DNA of 64,000 nucleotides from Ulvibacterium sp965228935 (GTDB taxonomy: Bacteria > Bacteroidota > Bacteroidia > Flavobacteriales > Flavobacteriaceae): the NCBI RefSeq assembly GCF_965228935.1, contig NZ_OZ245846.1, positions 3,472,001 through 3,536,000 on the forward strand. Direction: 5' to 3'. This document shows, in pieces, positions 1 to 8,244 of the stretch. Position 1 is the first letter of the stretch. Every line of letters begins with the position of its first letter. The position numbers were made by a program, and so were the translations under genes. The notes below the pieces were generated by a model. It was not told the origin of the DNA. It did not search any database and saw only the letters and a list, made by a program, of their open reading frames with translations.

Positions 1-1113
1 AATGCCTGAATTCCAATTGAAACCAACAAAATCAAGCTTTAGACCATAATAATAATCGGAATAGATAAGGGAGAGGTTGGAGAAGAGTTTGTCCGAGAAC
101 AGATGATTCCACCTTAAGTTACCCACTGAATTGCCATAAGTGTTTACAAAATTATCGCTGATTCCGAAAACATCCCTTCCAAAATATCCCGATAGGTACA
201 AATTGTTCCTTTCGTTAAGCTTAAAATTGATTTTGGTGTTCAGGTCGTAGAAATAGGCCGTATTATCAATATCGAACAACGGCAGGAAAAGATGTGCATA
301 AGAGGCCCGGCCACCAATGAGAAATGCGGCCTTGTCCTTTATAATGGGGGCTTCGACAAGCAGGCGACTGGCCACGGCTCCTATACCACCATTTACCTTA
401 AGTTCCTTGCTATTGCCCTCCTTCTGGAAAATATCCAGTACGGAAGATACCCTGCCGCCGTATCTGGCCGGAATTCCTCCCTTATACAGCTTAATATCCT
501 TGATGGCATCCGGATTAAACACCGAGAAAAAGCCAAAGAGATGTGAGGAGTTGAATATGATTGCCTCGTCCAACAATATGAGGTTCTGATCTACGGCTCC
601 GCCCCGGACATTGAAGCCCGATGCTCCCTCGCCTGCATTGGTAACTCCAGGAAGCAGCAGAATGGATTTGATAACATCGGCCTCCCCCAGGATTACGGGT
701 ATTTTCTTTATGGTTCCAACGGATAAGGTGTTTACGCTCATCTGCGGTTTTTTTATATCCAGCTTTTCCGCGTTTTCAGTTAAGATTACTTCCTCCAATT
801 GCTCAGCTTCCTCTGTCATTTGAAAATTGAACTTCCGGTTCTCGGACAATACAATTTTTGTAATGATGTCCTGAAAGCCCAAATAACTTACCAGAATATT
901 GTACTCACCTTCGGGAAGGGTAAGGGAATAGAAACCGTATTCATTGGTAGTGACCCCGGTCCCCAGTTCGGGAACCACTAGGGTTACCCCGATCAGGGTC
1001 TCATTGCTGGATGCTTCCGAGATGGTACCGCTTAAGGTAAATTTTTGTTGTGAAAACGAAAGAAAGGAAAAACAGAAAAGAACAATCAAAAGCGTTCCCG
1101 AAAGTCGATTCAT
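1..1113 (-). CDS. TonB-dependent receptor, N-terminal 371 residues (cut by window edge)
   Basis: This is an outer-membrane receptor that imports a ligand using TonB energy. The protein starts MNRLSGTLLIVLFCFSFLSF, a signal peptide. It is followed by a carboxypeptidase-D regulatory-like beta-sandwich (GTISEASSNETLIGVTL, about residues 25-105) and then the plug domain. The plug carries the usual signatures GEADVIKSILLLPGV, GASGFNVRGG and PARYGGRVSSVLDI. The beta-barrel begins near residue 240 and runs off the window, so the C-terminus and the ligand-specific loops are not visible. The domain order is typical of the Bacteroidota. No SusD partner lies on the visible side. Twin palindromes sit 44-118 bases upstream of the start. 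The substrate cannot be told from this part. Confidence 0.93.
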   Translation of the reverse strand, partial: MNRLSGTLLIVLFCFSFLSFSQQKFTLSGTISEASSNETLIGVTLVVPELGTGVTTNEYGFYSLTLPEGEYNILVSYLGFQDIITKIVLSENRKFNFQMTEEAEQLEEVILTENAEKLDIKKPQMSVNTLSVGTIKKIPVILGEADVIKSILLLPGVTNAGEGASGFNVRGGAVDQNLILLDEAIIFNSSHLFGFFSVFNPDAIKDIKLYKGGIPARYGGRVSSVLDIFQKEGNSKELKVNGGIGAVASRLLVEAPIIKDKAAFLIGGRASYAHLFLPLFDIDNTAYFYDLNTKINFKLNERNNLYLSGYFGRDVFGISDNFVNTYGNSVGNLRWNHLFSDKLFSNLSLIYSDYYYGLKLDFVGFNWNSGI

Positions 1114-1156
1114 TCAAGCAATTTTTTCTAAATGTAAAGAGAAAAAAAACGATCGG

Positions 1157-1231
1157 GAAAATGTTAACATTTCTTTAGACGAAAAATCTACAAGTCTGTT
1201 CAATCCATGAAAATGTTAACATTTCTTTAGA
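1157..1231. promoter_or_regulatory. Two identical 14-bp palindromes, 52 bp apart, upstream of the TonB receptor gene
   Basis: The perfect palindrome AAATGTTAACATTT occurs at 1159-1172 and again at 1211-1224. Each lies in a longer direct repeat (1157-1179 and 1209-1231). The 52-base spacing is very close to five helical turns, so both sites would face the same side of the DNA. They lie between the end of icd and the receptor start. Operator function is an inference. Confidence 0.55.
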
Positions 1232-1282
1232 TTAAAAATTTAGGATTCCCTAGAGTTTTCAATCAAAATCTTGATGTATTTT

Positions 1283-2638
1283 CTAGATTTCCGCAAGGAT
1301 TTTGTTCAATGTAGCACTTGGTCGCATAACATCGGAGACCTTTTTCTCGTCAGGTTTGTAGTAACCACCGATATCCTGCGGACTTCCTTGGGCCGCTATC
1401 AATTCATCTTTAATTTTGGACTCATTCTCTTCCATTTCCTGTGCAACGGTAGTAAAAGTGTCCTTTAGTTCCTGATCTTTGTCCTGATCGGCCAAAGCCC
1501 TGGCCCAGTACATGGCCAGTTTAAAGTGGCTTCCCCTTGTACCCCTTTCATTTACTTTTCGGGAAGGTGCCTTATTGTTTTCAAGAAACACTTCTGTTGC
1601 CGTATCCAAGGCGTCCCCCAGAACACAGGCTTTTTTGTTATTGTTCTTTTCTCCATAGAAATCCAACGAAACGCCAAGAGCAAGAAATTCACCTAGGGAA
1701 TCCCATCGTAGGTGGCCCTCTTCCAAAAATTGCTCAACATGCTTGGGTGCAGATCCGCCAGCACCCGTTTCAAAAAGACCGCCTCCATTCATTAAGGGTA
1801 CTATGGACAACATCTTGGCACTGGTACCCACTTCCAAAATTGGAAAGAGATCGGTAAGGTAATCCCGTAATACATTTCCAGAGACGGACACGGTATCCTT
1901 GCCTTCCTTCAAGCGTTGCAGCGTAAATTTTGTGGCTTCGACTGGGGATAAAATTCTAATATCCAATCCGGTAGTATCATGATGCGGAAGGTATTCGTTC
2001 ACTTTTTTGATCAATTCGGCATCGTGGGCGCGATTCTTGTCCAACCAAAATATGGTGGGGGTTTGGGTGGCCCTGGCACGTGATACCGCTAATTTCACCC
2101 AATCTTGTATGGGCGCGTCCTTAACTTGACACATACGCCAGATATCACCTTTTTCAACGGAATGTTCTATTAATGTTTCATTTGAATTTAGGTCGATTAC
2201 CTTTACGATACCATCAGATGGAATTTCAAATGTCTTATCATGGGATCCATACTCCTCGGCCTTTTGGGCCATAAGTCCCACATTTGGAACGGTGCCCATA
2301 GTTCTGGGATCAAAGGCCCCATGCTCTTTGCAAAATTCTATGGTAGCCTCATAAATTCCGGCGTAACTACTGTCCGGTATTACGGCCTTTGTATCTTTTG
2401 ATTTGCCCTCGGAGTCCCACATTTGCCCGGAATTACGAATCATAGCGGGCATTGAGGCATCAATGATGATATCGCTCGGGACGTGAAGATTGGTAATCCC
2501 CTTATCGGAATTGACCATTGCCAAATCCGGTCCTTGGGCAATGGCTTTCTCAATATCGGATTCTATTTCCGCTCCTGTATCTTGGGGAAGTTCCTTTAAT
2601 CTATTTAGGAGATTTTCCAATCCGTCATTGGCACTCAC
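1283..2638 (-). pseudogene. icd: Monomeric NADP isocitrate dehydrogenase, C-terminal part (frameshifted gene)
   Basis: This is the C-terminal 451 residues of monomeric-type isocitrate dehydrogenase, which oxidises isocitrate to 2-oxoglutarate with NADP+ in the TCA cycle. The stretches AMVNSDKGITNLHVPSDIII, DASMPAMIRNSGQMW, LDKNRAHDAELI and MLSIVPLMNGGGLFETGAGG are hallmark segments of the family. This part joins the fragment at 2635-3501. The two total 739 residues, the usual size of the intact enzyme. One G is missing near 2658-2662, where the expected codons GAG GAT read GAGAT. The fragments overlap by GTGA, so a GTG at 2638 could in principle restart translation. No second isocitrate dehydrogenase gene is visible here. 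A sequencing error is as likely as a true lesion. Confidence 0.88.
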
Positions 2639-3501
2639 ACCAATAGCCTCAAGGGTATCTCCATGTTTTCAAAGACTTCTGCGAAGAAGGCCTTCATAGC
2701 ATGACCGAAGATTATGGGGTCCGAAACCTTCATCATAGTGGCCTTCATGTGTAGGGAAAACAAGACACCCTTCTCCTTGGCATCCTTTACCTGTTCTTTT
2801 AAAAAGGCGACCAAGGCCCTTTTGCTCATGACGGTAGCATCGATGATTTCCTTTTCCAAGAGCGACACTTTATCCTTTAGCCTAAGGGATGTACCATCGT
2901 TTTTCAGCAATTCTATGGTTACATCCGTGGCATGGGCCAAGGTGAGGGATTTTTCATTGGATTTGAAGTCCCCATGGCCCATGGTAGCCACATGGGTCTT
3001 GGAATCGGAACTCCAATTTCCCATTGGGTGGGGGTTTTTCCTGGCATAGTTTTTTACGGCCCTTGGGGCCCTACGATCTGAGTTTCCCTCACGTAAGACC
3101 GGATTTACGGCACTCCCCTTTATGCTGTCGTATCGGGACTTGATTTCCCGTTCTTTTTCGTTTTTGGGTTCATCTGGATAATCGGGTAAGGTATATCCCT
3201 TGCCCTGAAGTTCCTCAATGGCTTCTTTCAATTGGGGAATAGATGCACTTATGTTGGGCAATTTAATGATATTGGCTTCCGGACTTTTGGCCCAATTTCC
3301 CAATTCTTCCAAATTATTTGGGAGTTGTAGCTCTGGGGTCAGAAAATCCGCAAACTTGGCAATAATTCTTCCTGCCAAGGAAATGTCCTTGGTTTCAATG
3401 GTTATTCCAGATGATTTGATAAATGCTTTTACTATAGGAAGGAAGGATTGGGTGGCCAAGGCCGGAGCCTCATCGGTTTGGGTATATAAAATTTTTGGCA
3501 T
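2635..3501 (-). pseudogene. icd: Monomeric NADP isocitrate dehydrogenase, N-terminal part (frameshifted gene)
   Basis: This is the N-terminal 288 residues, starting MPKILYTQTDEAPALATQSF, which is a typical start for the family. Recognisable blocks are LPNISASIPQLKEAI, REGNSDRRAPRAVKNYARKN, WSSDSKTHVATMGHGDF (isocitrate and metal-binding region) and FSLHMKATMMKVSDPIIFGH (catalytic lysine region). The true sequence is kept up to AFFAEVFENME. After that the frame slips and the last residues (IPLRLLV) are out of frame before a TGA. Restoring one G would continue as DTLEAIGVSANDG, which matches the start of the downstream fragment. A TAtaTTTG promoter box lies about 30 bases upstream of the ATG. 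Confidence 0.88.
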
Positions 3502-3529
3502 CTATACTCTCGGTTTGTATTAGGCGGAG

Positions 3530-3537
3530 CAAATATA
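3530..3537 (-). promoter_or_regulatory. Candidate -7 box of icd
   Basis: The minus strand reads TATATTTG, matching the Bacteroidota TAnnTTTG -7 consensus, 29 bases upstream of the icd ATG. No clear -33 element was identified. Confidence 0.45.
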
Positions 3538-4152
3538 CAATTTTATAGATGCCTAGCGGGTAGCATAATTTGATTTATCCATTCGCAATTGAAAGAAAGG
3601 CGCCGCAGCGAACTCGGCGGAAGGAAACGTATCGAAAAGAACAAAAGCCATATCATTGTACGGATACATTGACATGGCTTTCTAGAGACAGCTAGCAAAC
3701 TTTGTGTTTTGTATTTACAACAAAACCGCAGCCATTGACTGCATTTGCATCACCGCTCATACGTTTGAAACATCTTTTGTCCTTAATTATGAAACCAAGC
3801 AACTACTCAATGTTCCTTCTTGTTATCTTAATGTACTTATCCTAAATACATTGCCGAAGCGTTGCATTTAATGTAAAGAACATCCACATAAAGTTTGCCA
3901 AGAACGACAGTCCCAAGCTTTTATGCTCGCCTGACCGAAAAACTGGAAGCAATTTACATTGCAACTCAAAATTCCAATCTGCTAAACAACAATATAAAGA
4001 ACGTGAACTTTATAGCGATCTAAAATCATATTTCTCCAAATATTTCCTTTAAATCACTCCTAAATATACCATAAATATCCGTAACAGCAAAAATTTGTAA
4101 AAAATTAAAAATCAACATAATATGAACTATTATTATTAACAATTGTTCATAA
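3538..4152. other. 615-base gap with no recognised gene; contains a 38-base imperfect palindrome
   Basis: No reading frame with a convincing start was found on either strand. The longest plus-strand open stretch (about 3850-4051) has no ATG, GTG or TTG near its beginning and no family resemblance I recognise. The palindrome at 3644-3681 has 17-base arms with two mismatches around a CGGA loop. The 3' part is AT-rich. The stretch may be a decayed gene or an unannotated RNA, but the sequence does not decide this. Confidence 0.4.
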
Positions 4153-4187
4153 ACAAAAAACCCTATCAGGTCTTACATGATAGGGTT
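4153..4187 (-). terminator. Rho-independent terminator after rplS
   Basis: A perfect 10-bp stem (AACCCTATCA at 4159-4168 with TGATAGGGTT at 4178-4187) is followed on the minus strand by a run of T. It begins 24 bases after the rplS stop codon. Confidence 0.85.
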
Positions 4188-4211
4188 GCAAATTAAAACT
4201 TTTGTGAAGTA

Positions 4212-4562
4212 CTATGATCGAACCTCCTTTATCCTTGCTTTTTTACCGGTAAGGCCTCTGAAGTAAAAGATCCGTGCTCTGCGCACCTTACCTTTTTTAT
4301 TGATTTCAATTTTTTGTAGGGCGGGCATATTAATTGGAAATATACGCTCTACGCCAACGGTACCGGACATTTTGCGAATGGTGAACGTCTCTGTGGCCCC
4401 GGAGCCCCTTCTCTGTATTACAACGCCCCTGAAGAACTGGGTACGCGTTTTCTCACCCTCCTTTATTTCATAGTAAACCGTAATGGTATCTCCCGCGGAA
4501 AATTCAGGAAATTCATTTTTGGGAACAAACTCGTTTTCAACAAATTTTAACAATGACTCCAT
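4212..4562 (-). CDS. rplS: 50S ribosomal protein L19
   Basis: L19 is a large-subunit ribosomal protein at the interface with the 30S subunit. The 116-residue product has the usual length. It contains the family core FSAGDTITVYYEIKEGEKTR, FRGVVIQRRGSGATETFTIR, GVERIFPINMPALQKIEI and KVRRARIFYFRGLTGKKARI. The ATG at 4562 gives the expected N-terminus MESLLKFVENEFVPKNEFPE. It lies downstream of trmD on the same strand, the common trmD-rplS pairing, with a 146-base gap, and is closed by a strong terminator. There is nothing unusual in the protein. Confidence 0.98.
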   Translation of the reverse strand: MESLLKFVENEFVPKNEFPEFSAGDTITVYYEIKEGEKTRTQFFRGVVIQRRGSGATETFTIRKMSGTVGVERIFPINMPALQKIEINKKGKVRRARIFYFRGLTGKKARIKEVRS

Positions 4563-4708
4563 GGTCTGATATTTATTGTATTACTTAAATCAACATTCAC
4601 GATTTTCGTCAGAGGTTGATTTAACAGTGTGCAAAAATAGTCCATAAATTAGAAACCACAAGCTATTCCTTATAATTTTTGATGGTATACCGATAACCTG
4701 ATATCAAG

Positions 4709-5383
4709 TTATTCCAAAAGATCTGGCCTTAGGTTTTCCGTTCTTTTAAGGGCCTCTTCTTCCCGCCAACGTTCAATTTTGGGAAAGTTACCGCTCAGGA
4801 GAATATCCGGTACCTTCATGCCCTTGTATTCGGATGGTCTGGTATATACCGGTGGGGCCAGAAGATTGTCCTGAAAGGTATCCGTAAGGGCGGAAGTTTC
4901 ATCGTTAAGTACGCCGGGAATCAATCGGATGATGGTATCACATAAAACGGCAGCGCTCAACTCACCACCGGACAATACGTAGTCCCCTATAGAAATCTCC
5001 TTGGTAATCATGGAGTCCCTTACCCTTTGGTCAACTCCCTTGTAATGGCCACATAGCACAATAACATTTTTTAGCAGGGATAGTCCGTTGGCCATTTTTT
5101 GGTTCAATGTTTCACCATCGGGCGTCATATAGATAACCTCATCATAGTTACGTTCTGATTTAAGGGCCGAGATACAGCGATCTATAGGCTCTATCATTAG
5201 TACCATTCCCGCTCCTCCACCAAATTGATAGTCGTCTACCTGCTTGTAGCTATGGTCCGTATAGTCCCTTAAATTGTGAAAATGAACCTCTACCAGTCCT
5301 TTCCCAATGGCCCTTTTTAAGATGGATGCCTCAAAAGGGCTACGAAGTAATTCCGGCAGAACGGTAATGATATCGATACGCAT
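4709..5383 (-). CDS. trmD: tRNA (guanine-37-N1)-methyltransferase
   Basis: TrmD methylates N1 of G37 next to the anticodon using S-adenosylmethionine and so helps prevent frameshifting. The 224-residue protein starts MRIDIITVLPELLRSPFEAS. The open frame extends 22 codons further upstream, but that part overlaps the preceding gene and does not resemble the family, so the ATG at 5383 is preferred. The knotted SPOUT fold is indicated by DYQFGGGAGMVLMIEPI, LCGHYKGVDQRV and the SAM-binding loop SIGDYVLSGGELSAAVL. The C-terminal tRNA-binding part contains PPVYTRPSEYKGMKVPDILL and ERWREEEALKRT. It is followed by rplS. Confidence 0.97.
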   Translation of the reverse strand: MRIDIITVLPELLRSPFEASILKRAIGKGLVEVHFHNLRDYTDHSYKQVDDYQFGGGAGMVLMIEPIDRCISALKSERNYDEVIYMTPDGETLNQKMANGLSLLKNVIVLCGHYKGVDQRVRDSMITKEISIGDYVLSGGELSAAVLCDTIIRLIPGVLNDETSALTDTFQDNLLAPPVYTRPSEYKGMKVPDILLSGNFPKIERWREEEALKRTENLRPDLLE

Positions 5384-5400
5384 GGGAAAAAATTTTGGAT

Positions 5401-5844
5401 TCATTCCGGAGTCCAAAAGTAGTGAAACCAGCTTGAATCCTTTTTCCAACCCAATCTTTCATAGAGTTTTTGGGCGGGATTATCGGTTTCAGTTTCCAGG
5501 GCCAGTCCTTTGTAGCCTAACTTCACACAATGTTCCTGTGCCCTTTGCAAAAGAGCTTCGCCTATTCCTTTTTTTCTAAATGCCTTATCTACGAACAAGT
5601 CGTTAAGGATAAAAATAGACTGTAGGGAAGCGGAGGAAAATGTGGTGTACAATTGGGTAAAACCGACAGGTTTTCCCTGATATAATGCCAAAAATAGCAC
5701 CGATTCATTGCGTTTAAACCTTTCTTCAAGAAATTTCCGGGCTGCCTCAAAATCCGACTTCTGGCCATAAAATACCCGATAACCATCAAATAAAGGAACG
5801 ACTAAGGGAATATGGATCCTATCGGCCTTAAGAATGGAAATCAT
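5401..5844 (-). CDS. GNAT-family N-acetyltransferase
   Basis: This 147-residue acetyltransferase has the GNAT fold. It shows a beta-strand region around VGFTQLYTTFSS, the acetyl-CoA loop RKKGIGEALLQRAQEHCVKLG (Q/RxxGxG/A type, about residues 93-113), and the closing motif NPAQKLYERLGWKKD. The acceptor is unknown and cannot be inferred from the sequence. The gene ends 17 bases before the preferred trmD start, so it probably shares a transcript with trmD and rplS. This family often sits beside unrelated housekeeping genes, so location gives little functional guidance. Confidence 0.9.
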   Translation of the reverse strand: MISILKADRIHIPLVVPLFDGYRVFYGQKSDFEAARKFLEERFKRNESVLFLALYQGKPVGFTQLYTTFSSASLQSIFILNDLFVDKAFRKKGIGEALLQRAQEHCVKLGYKGLALETETDNPAQKLYERLGWKKDSSWFHYFWTPE

Positions 5845-5895
5845 TGGACTACGTAAAAAAGCCTCACCTAAAACGAATAGATATAGGGCTATGCC

Positions 5896-6516
5896 TTATT
5901 TGGATTTTTTGTACTTGTTTATTTCGTCCTGTAGTTGTCTACTGATTCGTTGTTCCCGTTCCAAGGCCCTTCTTCTGTGGTCTTCGTATTCCGTTTCCAG
6001 CTCGGAAAGATTTTGCTTGGCCTCCTGGGTTAGGATATTACTTTTTCGGAATCTATAGATAAACAGTAAAAGTAACACCAAAAGCCCCATAATTATGGTC
6101 CACAAAATAAAATTATAGGTTCCCTTGGAAACTTGAATGCCCAACAGCGACATACTATCCTTTTCCTGTGTGACACTAGTCAGGTTGTTGGTGGTCTCCT
6201 CCAATTTTTTGTTCAAGGAGGCGATGGTAGTTTCATGGCCAGAGATAGTGGCTCTAAGTTCATTGGCCCTTTTATTGAAGGAGTCCAAAGTGTCCAGGAC
6301 ATTTTTACGAAGTTTGTCCAAGGAGATAACCCGTACCACCTCATAGCGCTTACCATCCGCACGGTAATTTCCTGATTTTTTATAGATAAACTCGAACTGA
6401 TCGTTTATCGGACCTTTGTCCAAGGACAGTTCTGGTTGAGAGCCTTGACCCTGAGCAAATTGTAGGTGAAATGCAAATAGGGCCATAATGGTGAACAGTA
6501 TCTTAAAACTTTTCAT
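5896..6516 (-). CDS. Secreted/membrane coiled-coil protein of unknown function next to trmD
   Basis: The 206-residue product has a signal peptide (MKSFKILFTIMALFAFHLQF). A compact region includes FEFIYKKSGNYRADGKRYEVVRV. It is followed by a long helical segment (about residues 70-125), one membrane span near 134-156 (NFILWTIIMGLLVLLLLFIY), and a charged helical tail rich in E, R and K. It looks like a single-span protein with coiled coils on both sides of the inner membrane. Related flavobacterial proteins are, as I recall, sometimes labelled tRNA (guanine-N1)-methyltransferase, apparently because they neighbour trmD. Nothing in this sequence supports methyltransferase activity. It lies 51 bases upstream of the acetyltransferase gene on the same strand. 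Confidence 0.75.
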   Translation of the reverse strand: MKSFKILFTIMALFAFHLQFAQGQGSQPELSLDKGPINDQFEFIYKKSGNYRADGKRYEVVRVISLDKLRKNVLDTLDSFNKRANELRATISGHETTIASLNKKLEETTNNLTSVTQEKDSMSLLGIQVSKGTYNFILWTIIMGLLVLLLLFIYRFRKSNILTQEAKQNLSELETEYEDHRRRALEREQRISRQLQDEINKYKKSK

Positions 6517-6673
6517 TTTTAAGTAATTCTTAAGTAATGTTAAATTAATGATTTAGAGTGGGACTAAAGTAACCTAATATTATTAATTAAGAAAAAAATT
6601 CAGTGATTAGGTAGGGTTTGTGTAGAATTTCCCTTACCTGAACAGGAAGTTATCGTTTCAATCCTATTCTCGA

Positions 6674-8140
6674 CTAATAATAGGTATACCGTTTTACCTT
6701 GGCAATGTGTTTGGACAGTCGTATGACTTGGTGTATATATCCGCACTCATTGTTGTACCAGATATATAACACGATGTTTTTTCCATTTTTGGAAACTATG
6801 GTGGCATTGCTGTCATAAATAGTGGAAGCCGAAGTTCCCACCGTATCCGAGCATACCATTTCCTTGCTTAATGAATATTTGATCTGTTCTACCAAATCTC
6901 CCTCGAGCGCGTACTTCTTCACTATCGTATTTATACCGTCCAAGGAGGTTCTGTTCTTTACCTCCAAATTTAAAACGGCCAACGAACCACTGGGGGCAGG
7001 TACGTGTATGGCATTAGCGGTAAGTTTACCTTTTAAGGAAGGTAGGATTTTTGCGGCGTTCCGTCCAGCACATGTTTTTACAAGGGTAATGTCTGGGGCC
7101 GTAATCTTTCCAAATCCATAGTTTTCATATGGATCATCCATCATATCCTGATCATGGGTATAGGTGCGGATGATTTCCAAATGCCCCTTTTTAATGCCTA
7201 AAGAGTCCTCCATCACCTTAAGAATAGGTGTTATGGCGTTAATGGTGCATGAAGAGGCGGAATAAATATGGGTATAATCCGAATCATAATCCTGGTGATT
7301 GACCCCGTGTACTATGTTAGGCACCTCCCTGCCCGGTGCAGTGAGCAAAACTTTGCCCGCCCCTTTGGATTTCAAATGCCGATCAAGTTCATGTTGGCAA
7401 CGGAAAGCAACCGCATTGTCGATGACCAAGGCATCGGAAATCCCATATTGGGTATAATCTATATCTTCCGGTTTATCCGCTTGGATAAAATGTACCGGTG
7501 TTCCATTTATGATGAGGAGATTGTTTTCCGGGTCGATGTCCAACGTCCCCATAAATCTTCCATGTACCCTATCCATGCTAAGCAAATTGGCCTTTTTTTC
7601 CAACGTCTCGGCATTTAACCTTTCCCGTATGACTACCGCCCTTAATCTTAATTGGGCATCTTTTGCGACTTGTACCAAAAGTTCCCGGGCAAGGAGTCTT
7701 CCAATTCTTTCAAATCCATAGAGTACAACATCTTTGGGCCCTACATGCGTACTCTTATTGGCTCCCTTCAATTTGTCCACGACAAAAGCCTTTACATCGT
7801 TGAAGTTATTCCCGTCCGAGTGATACTCATAGGTGAGTTTACCAATATCCAACCTGGAGGGAGGTAATCTTAAATCATTTACGGTTCTTAGAATCTCCAA
7901 GGAATCAAAAATCGAAATCGGTTTTTGTACAAATTCACCGGCATACTCGTGCAAATGAATGATGTCGCTTACATTTTTGTCGATGATTTGATTTTTGAAC
8001 AAAACCACTTCAATGGCCTTATCGTACCATAAATCACTTACGATTTTGATGAATTCGGTGGTAGCTTTTCTTCTATCGGCCTGAAATGCCGATTCCTTTT
8101 GGTAAGATTTCATATGTTCCATAGGGGGAGTTTTGAACAT
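6674..8140 (-). CDS. gap: Glyceraldehyde-3-phosphate dehydrogenase, long N-terminally extended form
   Basis: The enzyme oxidises glyceraldehyde 3-phosphate with NAD(P)+ and phosphate in glycolysis or gluconeogenesis. At 488 residues it is about 150 longer than classical GapA. The extra length is a helical N-terminal region (about residues 1-135, with ADRRKATTEFIKIVSDLWYD and LHEYAGEFVQKPISIFDS). The Rossmann motif follows (YGFERIGRLLARELL in place of NGFGRIGR). The catalytic cysteine is Cys298 in SASSCTINAI, and the C-terminal signature is WYNNECGY. Three in-frame ATGs compete for the start (8140, 8122 and 8113). The last fits many relatives, so the first nine residues are uncertain. Such long GAPDHs are common in the Bacteroidota. 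Confidence 0.93.
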   Translation of the reverse strand: MFKTPPMEHMKSYQKESAFQADRRKATTEFIKIVSDLWYDKAIEVVLFKNQIIDKNVSDIIHLHEYAGEFVQKPISIFDSLEILRTVNDLRLPPSRLDIGKLTYEYHSDGNNFNDVKAFVVDKLKGANKSTHVGPKDVVLYGFERIGRLLARELLVQVAKDAQLRLRAVVIRERLNAETLEKKANLLSMDRVHGRFMGTLDIDPENNLLIINGTPVHFIQADKPEDIDYTQYGISDALVIDNAVAFRCQHELDRHLKSKGAGKVLLTAPGREVPNIVHGVNHQDYDSDYTHIYSASSCTINAITPILKVMEDSLGIKKGHLEIIRTYTHDQDMMDDPYENYGFGKITAPDITLVKTCAGRNAAKILPSLKGKLTANAIHVPAPSGSLAVLNLEVKNRTSLDGINTIVKKYALEGDLVEQIKYSLSKEMVCSDTVGTSASTIYDSNATIVSKNGKNIVLYIWYNNECGYIHQVIRLSKHIAKVKRYTYY

Positions 8141-8159
8141 AAATGATGAAAATATCCTA

Positions 8160-8167
8160 CAAAATTA
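8160..8167 (-). promoter_or_regulatory. Candidate -7 box of gap
   Basis: The minus strand reads TAATTTTG, a TAnnTTTG match, 20 bases upstream of the first possible ATG and 47 bases upstream of the third. Confidence 0.4.
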
Positions 8168-8203
8168 CTGATTTCCAACCTTGTAATACATGGAAAATAC
8201 AAA

Positions 8204-8232
8204 AAAAACGCCCTTATCAAGGGCGTTTTTTA
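8204..8232. terminator. Bidirectional terminator between gap and htrA
   Basis: A 12-bp stem (AAAAACGCCCTT with AAGGGCGTTTTT) around a 3-base loop has A and T runs on the two sides. It lies 13 bases after the htrA stop codon and separates it from gap, which is also on the minus strand. Confidence 0.88.
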
Positions 8233-8244
8233 ATCGATACTGTT

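Noticed and set aside
2635..2680. Programmed frameshift in icd
   Set aside because: No slippery heptamer or stimulatory structure is seen at the junction, and monomeric isocitrate dehydrogenase is not known to use one. A deletion or sequence error is simpler.
3850..4051. Plus-strand open stretch in the gap before rplS
   Set aside because: There is no ATG, GTG or TTG near the start, and no resemblance to any family I know.
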